From CAILHX01 sp046155285 (GTDB lineage: Bacteria; Pseudomonadota; Gammaproteobacteria; Burkholderiales; Methylophilaceae): DNA of 64,000 nucleotides. A program made the translations under genes and the position numbers. Of this stretch, positions 58,968 to 64,000 are shown one piece after another (the stretch's first letter is position 1; the number at the start of each line of letters is the position of its first letter). The stretch is from the NCBI GenBank assembly GCA_046155285.1, contig JBJXEA010000001.1, positions 5,161-69,160 on the forward strand, read 5' to 3'. Under the pieces are notes generated by a model. It saw only the letters and a list, made by a program, of their open reading frames with translations. It had not been told where the DNA came from and did no database searches.

Positions 58968-59409
58968 GTGCGATCAAAATTTTGACCGTATCGGGGTGGT
59001 TCTGATCAGTTGCCATGCGCAGCACGGTCACTCCAGCGCGACCTTTGATGTTGGGGTCAGCACCTTTATCTAACAACACATTCAACAACTCGTTATTACC
59101 ATCGTATGAGGCATGAGCAACCGCGGTCATTTTGGTAATAGGATGCCGATAATTCACGTCAGCGCCGCGCTCTGCCAACAGCTTGACCACGGCTGTCTGG
59201 CCTTTTGCGGCGGCAGACAGCAAGGGAGACCAACCAAAGAATATGTCCTTCACTGACACCGTTCCTGCGTCGAGATGCTTGATCACGGTGGCGGTATCGC
59301 CCTCAGTGACCGCAGTCATAAACGCTATCGAGTCGTCATCTGTTACCGCATAAGTAGCAAATGGAACCAACAACGCGACCGCCAAAATTACACTCTTGAT
59401 AAACTTCAA
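58924..59409 (-). CDS. Exported ankyrin-repeat protein
   Basis: The 161-residue protein has a signal peptide (MKFIKSVILAVALLVPFATYA) and about four ankyrin repeats, e.g. WSPLLSAAAKGQTAVVKLLAERGADVNYR split over one repeat and AGVTVLRMATDQNHPDTVKILIAHGA. The C-terminal DDGCQDEQCF has two cysteines. Periplasmic ankyrin proteins are often found beside redox enzymes such as catalases, where they may protect or assemble the partner. Here it precedes fccA and overlaps its 5' end, so it is probably expressed as the first gene of the sulfide-dehydrogenase operon. Confidence 0.85.
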   Translation of the reverse strand: MKFIKSVILAVALLVPFATYAVTDDDSIAFMTAVTEGDTATVIKHLDAGTVSVKDIFFGWSPLLSAAAKGQTAVVKLLAERGADVNYRHPITKMTAVAHASYDGNNELLNVLLDKGADPNIKGRAGVTVLRMATDQNHPDTVKILIAHGAKDDGCQDEQCF

Positions 59410-59462
59410 TTTAACTCTCCTAGTTTGTTAACCACATTATCACTAACGCTTCTGAACCCATT

Positions 59463-62400
59463 TTAACCTACAAATTTACGTGCATTTCTAAACATCCGCA
59501 TCCACGGTGCATCTTCATTCCAGTCATCCGGATGCCAGCTATTTTGCACGGTGCGGAATACCCGTTCAGGATGCGGCATCATGATGCTGAAACGCCCATC
59601 CAGCGTGGTCAATCCAGTAACTCCTTGAATTGAACCGTTAGGATTGAACGGGTAGATTTCGGTGGCTCTGCCGTCATTATCCACAAAGCGCAGCGTCATC
59701 AAATTCTGCTTCCGCGCCATTTCGACCGCGACGCTGGAAGAAAATTCCGCGAAACCTTCGCCATGCGCTACGGCAATCGGCATGCGGCTTCCATCCATGC
59801 CCGCAAAGAACAACGAAGGCGAGTCTAAAACCTCCACCATGGCAAAGCGAGCTTCAAATTGCTCAGATTTATTGCGCACAAAATGTGGCCAGAACTCAGC
59901 GCCAGGAATCAAGTCGTGCAGATTGCTCATCATCTGACAGCCGTTACACACACCCAAAGCAAAACTGTCTTTACGCTGGAAGAAGGCGCTAAATTCGTCC
60001 CTAGCTCGCGCGTTGAACAAAATAGACTTCGCCCAACCTTCGCCCGCGCCCAGCACGTCGCCATAAGAAAAACCGCCGCAGGCCACCAATCCGGCGAAGT
60101 CTTGCAGCGAAACACGACCGGCGATGATGTCACTCATATGCACGTCATGCGCTTCAAATCCGGCGCGGTCAAAAGCCGCCGCCATTTCCACTTGGCCATT
60201 CACGCCCTGTTCGCGCAGCACCGCCATTTTCGGGCGAATTCCGCTAGCGATATATGGCGCGGCGATGTCGTCATTGAGATCAAATTCCAGCCGCGCGTGA
60301 AGGCCGGGGTCGTAAGAATCCAGCAACCGGTCGTATTCCTGTTGCGCACACAGCGGGTTGTCACGCAGGCTTTGCATATGGAAAGTGGTCTCCGACCACC
60401 AGCGGTGCACGTCGCTGTGGCGCTCGTCGAACACCATCTCGCCGTTGCACACGATGCGGATGTGTTTGCCGGTGACCATGCCGACCACCTGTGCCATGCC
60501 GCTGAAGGCCATAGCTACCACCTCCACGTCACTCGCCCGCACTTGCAGCACCGCGCCCAACTCCTCGCTGAATAAAGCAGGAATGGCTTCAGTCATACCT
60601 AAATCCACGACGATGCCACAATGCCCAGCAAACGCCATTTCCACCAAAGTAACGAATAAACCGCCGTCGGAACGGTCGTGATAGGCCAGAATCTTGCCCG
60701 CTTGATTTAAACTTTGCACCGCGTTGAAGAAGATTTTGAGGTTATCCGGCTCATCCAAATCCGGCGCGATGTTATCCGTTGCACCATAGACCTGCGCCAG
60801 CGCCGAGCCGCCTAGCGCGTTCTTACCCATGCCTAAATCCACCAGCATCAACACCGTTTCACCCATATTGCTGCGTAGTTGTGGGGTTAGCGTTTTACGC
60901 ACGTCCGCCACCGGCGCAAAAGCGGTGACCACCAAGGAAATCGGCGCGGTGACGGCTTTTTGTTGACCGTCCTCTTCCCACATCGTCTTCATGGACATCG
61001 AATCCTTGCCCACCGGAATACTGATACCCAAAGCTGGGCAAAGTGCCATGCCTACAGCGCGTACGGTGTCGTAGAGCGCCGCGTCTTCACCTTGATGCCC
61101 GGCAGGAGCCATCCAATTGGCAGAGAGCTTGATGTCGCTTAAATTTTCTATCCCCGCAGCGGCGATGTTGGTAATCGCCTCCGCAATCGCCATGCGTCCA
61201 GAAGCCGGCGCGTCTATCAAAGCCAGCGGTGCTTTTTCGCCTACAGCAAAGGCCTCGCCGCGATTGGTTTGATACCCTGCCAGCGTCACCGCCACGTCTG
61301 CCACCGGCACTTGCCACGGCCCTACCATCTGGTCACGCGCCACCAGTCCCGTCACAGTGCGGTCGCCGATGGTGATAAGGAAAGTTTTATCCGCCACGCC
61401 GGGCAACCGCAACACACGCTGGGCGGCTTCGGTGACGCTAATTTCACTGTAATCAAACGCGGGAAGTTGACGGGATTGACGTTGCACATCGCGCGTCATT
61501 TTCGGCGGTTTGCCCAGCAACACCGACAAGTCCAACTCCACCGGCTTGTTGTCAAAGTGGCTATCCGCCACCGTCAGGTGCTTTTGCTCCGTCGCCACGC
61601 CAACAATCGCAAACGGGCAGCGCTCACGCTCACAGAGCTGCTTGAACAGTTCAACATGCTCCGGCAACACTGCGAGCACATAACGCTCTTGCGCCTCGTT
61701 GCACCACAACTCCTTGGGTGACATGCCCGGCGCTTCGTTTTGAATATCTCGCAACTGAAAAAACGCCCCGCGTCCGGCATCGTTCACCAGCTCTGGGAAA
61801 GCATTAGAAAGCCCACCCGCGCCCACGTCATGAATTGCCAAGATAGGATTCTGTTCGTTCATCTGCCAGCAGCGATCTATCACCTCCTGCGCCTGACGTT
61901 CCAGTTCAGGATTGCCACGCTGCACCGAATCAAAATCCAGATTTTCCGCATTAGAACCGCTGCCCATGCTCGATGCCGCGCCGCCGCCCAAACCTATCAA
62001 CATGGCAGGACCGCCGAGCTGAATAAGAATCGCGCCGTCAGGAATGGCGTGTTTATACGAATGCCGCGCCGAGATAACACCAATGCCACCCGCCAGCATG
62101 ATGGGCTTGTGATAACCGCGCACCTCGTCATTACTTTCAATCTCTAAGGTGCGGAAATAACCCGCAATGTTGGGGCGACCAAACTCGTTATTATAAGCCG
62201 CGCCGCCCAAGGGGCCGTCCACCATAATTTGCAAAGCTGAGGCTATGCGTCCCGGCTTACCGTAACCAGACTCCCACGGCTGCTTGAAGTGCGGAATTTC
62301 CAAATTTGACACCGAAAATCCCGTCAACCCCGCCTTGGGTTTAGACCCACAGCCCGTCGCACCCTCATCTCTAATCTCACCACCAGCACCAGTCGCCGCG

Positions 62401-63323
62401 CCAGCAAAAGGCGAAATCGCCGTCGGGTGATTATGCGTCTCCACTTTCATCAAAAAGTGCATGTCGTCTTGTTCGTAGCCGTAACGGCCATCGGGCTGAG
62501 CGTTGAAGCGCTGCGTGGTTTCACCCGCCACAATCGAAGCGTTATCTGAATAGGCTACCACCGTGCTGCCAGGGTTCAGTTTGTGCGTGTTGCGTATCAT
62601 GCCAAACAGCGAATGCTCTTGTTTCTCGCCGTCTATCACCCAATCCGCGTTAAAGATTTTGTGACGGCAATGCTCAGAATTGGCTTGCGCGAACATCATC
62701 AACTCCACATCAGTCGGATTGCGTCCAATACGCTGGAAATTTTCCACCAGATAGTCCACTTCATCCGCCGACAAAGCCAAACCCATAGACTGATTCGCCT
62801 TATCCAGCGCGACCTTGCCACCTTTGAGAACATCCACCGTGCTGAGAGGCGTAGGTTTGGCAACCTCCACCAGTTTGGCCGCGTCATCCAGCGAGGCAAA
62901 TACCGCCTCGGTCATACGATCATGGATCAGCGGCAACAACGCGGCTTTCTCATCCTTGGTAAGCGGCTTACCATCTTGCGTTACCACATAAAACACCACA
63001 CCACGCTCGATTCGCGTCACATCCTCCAACCCGCAATGTTGGGCAATCTCAGTCGCGCGTGATGACCAAGGTGAAATCGTGCCGGGACGAGGAATCACCA
63101 GCAACAGCTCGCCTTTGGGCGTTTCTTCGGTCATCTTCGGCCCATAGGTGAGTATCTGCTGCAGCGTATTCTTTTGTGTAGGATTGAGCGTTTGCTTCGT
63201 CCAGACAAAATGCCAGAACTCGGCGTAGATATGGGTAATGCGTGGCGCACTGGATTTCAGCGAACTGACAATTTTATCGAGTCGGAAAGGAGATAATGCG
63301 GCACTGCCACGGATGCGGAGCAT
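59463..63323 (-). CDS. purL: Phosphoribosylformylglycinamidine synthase
   Basis: The long single-chain form (1286 residues from ATG 63321-63323) contains an N-terminal PurS-like region and the linker. Two AIR-synthase-like halves follow (NSEHCRHKIFNADWV, KVETHNHPTAISPFAGAATG, then GKDSMSMKT, HDRSDGGLFVTLVEMAFAG in parts). The protein ends in a class I glutaminase domain with the cysteine in LGVCNGCQMMSNL and the His-Glu pair in PHPERVFR. It converts FGAR to FGAM in purine synthesis. The frame is open upstream to a TTG at 63422, but the family start is MLRIRGSAALSPFRLDK. It is monocistronic. Confidence 0.97.
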   Translation of the reverse strand: MLRIRGSAALSPFRLDKIVSSLKSSAPRITHIYAEFWHFVWTKQTLNPTQKNTLQQILTYGPKMTEETPKGELLLVIPRPGTISPWSSRATEIAQHCGLEDVTRIERGVVFYVVTQDGKPLTKDEKAALLPLIHDRMTEAVFASLDDAAKLVEVAKPTPLSTVDVLKGGKVALDKANQSMGLALSADEVDYLVENFQRIGRNPTDVELMMFAQANSEHCRHKIFNADWVIDGEKQEHSLFGMIRNTHKLNPGSTVVAYSDNASIVAGETTQRFNAQPDGRYGYEQDDMHFLMKVETHNHPTAISPFAGAATGAGGEIRDEGATGCGSKPKAGLTGFSVSNLEIPHFKQPWESGYGKPGRIASALQIMVDGPLGGAAYNNEFGRPNIAGYFRTLEIESNDEVRGYHKPIMLAGGIGVISARHSYKHAIPDGAILIQLGGPAMLIGLGGGAASSMGSGSNAENLDFDSVQRGNPELERQAQEVIDRCWQMNEQNPILAIHDVGAGGLSNAFPELVNDAGRGAFFQLRDIQNEAPGMSPKELWCNEAQERYVLAVLPEHVELFKQLCERERCPFAIVGVATEQKHLTVADSHFDNKPVELDLSVLLGKPPKMTRDVQRQSRQLPAFDYSEISVTEAAQRVLRLPGVADKTFLITIGDRTVTGLVARDQMVGPWQVPVADVAVTLAGYQTNRGEAFAVGEKAPLALIDAPASGRMAIAEAITNIAAAGIENLSDIKLSANWMAPAGHQGEDAALYDTVRAVGMALCPALGISIPVGKDSMSMKTMWEEDGQQKAVTAPISLVVTAFAPVADVRKTLTPQLRSNMGETVLMLVDLGMGKNALGGSALAQVYGATDNIAPDLDEPDNLKIFFNAVQSLNQAGKILAYHDRSDGGLFVTLVEMAFAGHCGIVVDLGMTEAIPALFSEELGAVLQVRASDVEVVAMAFSGMAQVVGMVTGKHIRIVCNGEMVFDERHSDVHRWWSETTFHMQSLRDNPLCAQQEYDRLLDSYDPGLHARLEFDLNDDIAAPYIASGIRPKMAVLREQGVNGQVEMAAAFDRAGFEAHDVHMSDIIAGRVSLQDFAGLVACGGFSYGDVLGAGEGWAKSILFNARARDEFSAFFQRKDSFALGVCNGCQMMSNLHDLIPGAEFWPHFVRNKSEQFEARFAMVEVLDSPSLFFAGMDGSRMPIAVAHGEGFAEFSSSVAVEMARKQNLMTLRFVDNDGRATEIYPFNPNGSIQGVTGLTTLDGRFSIMMPHPERVFRTVQNSWHPDDWNEDAPWMRMFRNARKFVG

Positions 63324-63581
63324 GATTATTCTTTGAGTTGCAAAGGAAAGAATTTTACCCGAAATAGGGGGTTTAGGCTTAAGCCTAGAACGTAAGAATT
63401 GTGTTTGAGCGTTCAGCCACAATGATTAGAGTGAGAATATCAATTGCCCCGTATTTCGCTTTGCTCCATAAGGGCTACGCTTGCTAATCTTCCCCCTCTT
63501 TCCACCGTCATTCCGAGCTTGACCCGTAATCAATTTTTGGTGTTTTTAACATCAACACCGCCGGGGTGATTAGTTGGGTAG

Positions 63582-63607
63582 GGCGGAAAAGCGTAGCGCC
63601 TTCCGCC
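63582..63607. repeat. Palindromic repeat, GGCGGAA/TTCCGCC arms
   Basis: Seven-base arms enclose a GCG-rich centre, giving an extended hairpin. It is paired with a similar palindrome at 63631-63658, 23 bases away. This GGCGGA-type palindrome is a common dispersed intergenic repeat. Confidence 0.6.
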
Positions 63608-63630
63608 GGATGTGATTTTGAAAGTCATTT

Positions 63631-63658
63631 GGCGGATAACGCCTACGGCTAATCCGCC
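63631..63658. repeat. Palindromic repeat, GGCGGAT/ATCCGCC arms
   Basis: Seven-base arms GGCGGAT and ATCCGCC enclose the imperfect dyad AACGCCTACGGCTA. It is a second copy of the same repeat class as 63582-63607. Confidence 0.6.
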
Positions 63659-63871
63659 AATGAGTTCCGAGTTAACACAATGATTTTTATATAAAATAAT
63701 CGTGTCTGACCCCATTCATTTTTCATTCATTGGTGAATTCACATTGCAACAGCGGCATCGGGGTCAAGTCTTGCAAAACCACATCTTCACCACCGGAATG
63801 AGGTTAGCAGGGATGCACCCTACATCGGGATGTTTCAGCATGAGTATTTCATCCATCTAAGTAATTACAAT

Positions 63872-64000
63872 TCAAGCCGCCGCCCGCAAATTAAAATCCG
63901 CATGAATATCCGCGAACGGTACATGCAACTTATCTGCCGCATCCCGCTCGACAAAGCCCCATTCCAGCAACACCGCAACATCTTCATGCACTCGTTTCAC
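63872..64000 (-). CDS. DNA-binding (HTH) regulator, C-terminal part, HVO_A0114-like
   Basis: Only the last 42 codons lie in the window; the start is beyond the right edge. The visible sequence RVHEDVAVLLEWGFVER...HVPFADIHADFNL fits the end of small winged-helix antitoxin-like proteins of the HVO_A0114 family. In these, RVHxDVxxLxxxGLVxR is the recognition-helix end and a short wing follows. It may be the DNA-binding member of a toxin-antitoxin pair, but its neighbour is outside the window. Confidence 0.6.
   Translation of the reverse strand: MKRVHEDVAVLLEWGFVERDAADKLHVPFADIHADFNLRAAA

Larger units (their letters stand above)
63423..63871. other. Repeat-rich intergenic region without a gene
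   Basis: I see no supportable gene in these 449 bases. They contain two palindromes bounded by GGCGGAA/TTCCGCC and GGCGGAT/ATCCGCC, a CGTGTCTGACCCC motif (63701-63713), and a GGGGTCAAGTCTTGCAAAA motif (63759-63777). All are of the kind found repeatedly as REP-like or transposase-associated fragments in related genomes. The region looks like a landing site for short mobile sequences. Confidence 0.7.

Noticed and set aside
59859..60575. 238-codon open frame on the plus strand
   Set aside because: Antisense to purL; His/Arg-rich without recognisable domain.
63530..63715. 61-codon minus-strand frame in the spacer behind purL
   Set aside because: It is made of repeat sequence (GGCGGA palindromes) and has no protein features.

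Overview
The window is chromosomal DNA of moderate GC content from a betaproteobacterium, most likely a Nitrosomonadales/Gallionellales-type sulfur- or iron-oxidising relative. This placement is inferred from the gene content and order, not from a marker search: the lepA-lepB-rnc-era block, an ubiquinone hydroxylase pair behind pepP, an flgBCDEFGHIJKL cluster with flgA on the opposite strand, and a sulfide-oxidising flavocytochrome c (fccAB). Almost all DNA is ordinary, densely packed core genome. There is no CRISPR array, rRNA operon, intact insertion sequence or prophage.

Layout. (1) 1-4.6 kb, minus strand: the N-terminal 409 codons of a TPR/GT41 O-GlcNAc-transferase-like protein, and a two-gene operon that I read as ovothiol biosynthesis (ovoA, ovoB). 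(2) 4.7-11.3 kb: tRNA-Leu(UAA), thyA, a small GIY-YIG gene enclosed by an inverted repeat, thrC, hom, alaA, a Mth938-like gene and a nitrilase-family amidase. (3) 11.3-25.7 kb: yhdP, an ABC-F ATPase, a small exported protein with a sigma-54-like promoter, an MFS transporter with aroC, a class I amidotransferase with rluE divergent from icd, a cyclic-nucleotide-binding-domain/SLC13 transporter fusion, and cspA. (4) 25.8-36.1 kb: dsbC, two UbiH-family hydroxylases, pepP and an HDOD protein on the minus strand; recJ, a chemoreceptor and a PuuA-like glutamine synthetase on the plus strand. (5) 36.1-40.3 kb: era, rnc, lepB, lepA. (6) 40.4-54.6 kb: flagellar rod, hook, ring and junction genes flgB to flgL, then a diguanylate cyclase and the divergent flgA. 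(7) 54.6-59.4 kb: six consecutive minus-strand genes that all encode exported proteins (ankyrin, FccA, FccB, a PQQ-type sugar dehydrogenase-like propeller, an unknown, a second propeller). (8) 59.5-64 kb: purL, a repeat-rich spacer and the 3' end of a DNA-binding protein gene.

How the genes work together. The flagellar cluster carries readable promoter signals: a sigma-54-type element with an upstream 18-bp palindrome before flgB, and a sigma-28-type element before flgK. This fits a tiered hierarchy in which rod and hook genes are RpoN-dependent and the hook-filament junction genes FliA-dependent. The chemoreceptor, HDOD protein and diguanylate cyclase fit the same motile lifestyle. The exported-protein block around fccAB looks like a periplasmic redox module that oxidises sulfide and feeds electrons to c-type cytochromes. 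Its last three genes are translationally coupled and include a protein I cannot identify.

Short non-coding repeats are the most unusual layer. They include an inverted-repeat-bounded GIY-YIG cassette, a MITE-like 144-bp element next to a 33-bp tandem duplication that crosses a stop codon, a pair of 'GATGAACACAGAT' repeats of which one encodes part of a signal peptide, and three scattered copies of a GGGGACAGACCAC motif, one inside thrC and one forming a perfect 22-bp hairpin. I found no clear undescribed multi-gene system. The best leads are the exported block at 54.6-59.4 kb, the GIY-YIG cassette and the small sigma-54-linked exported protein.
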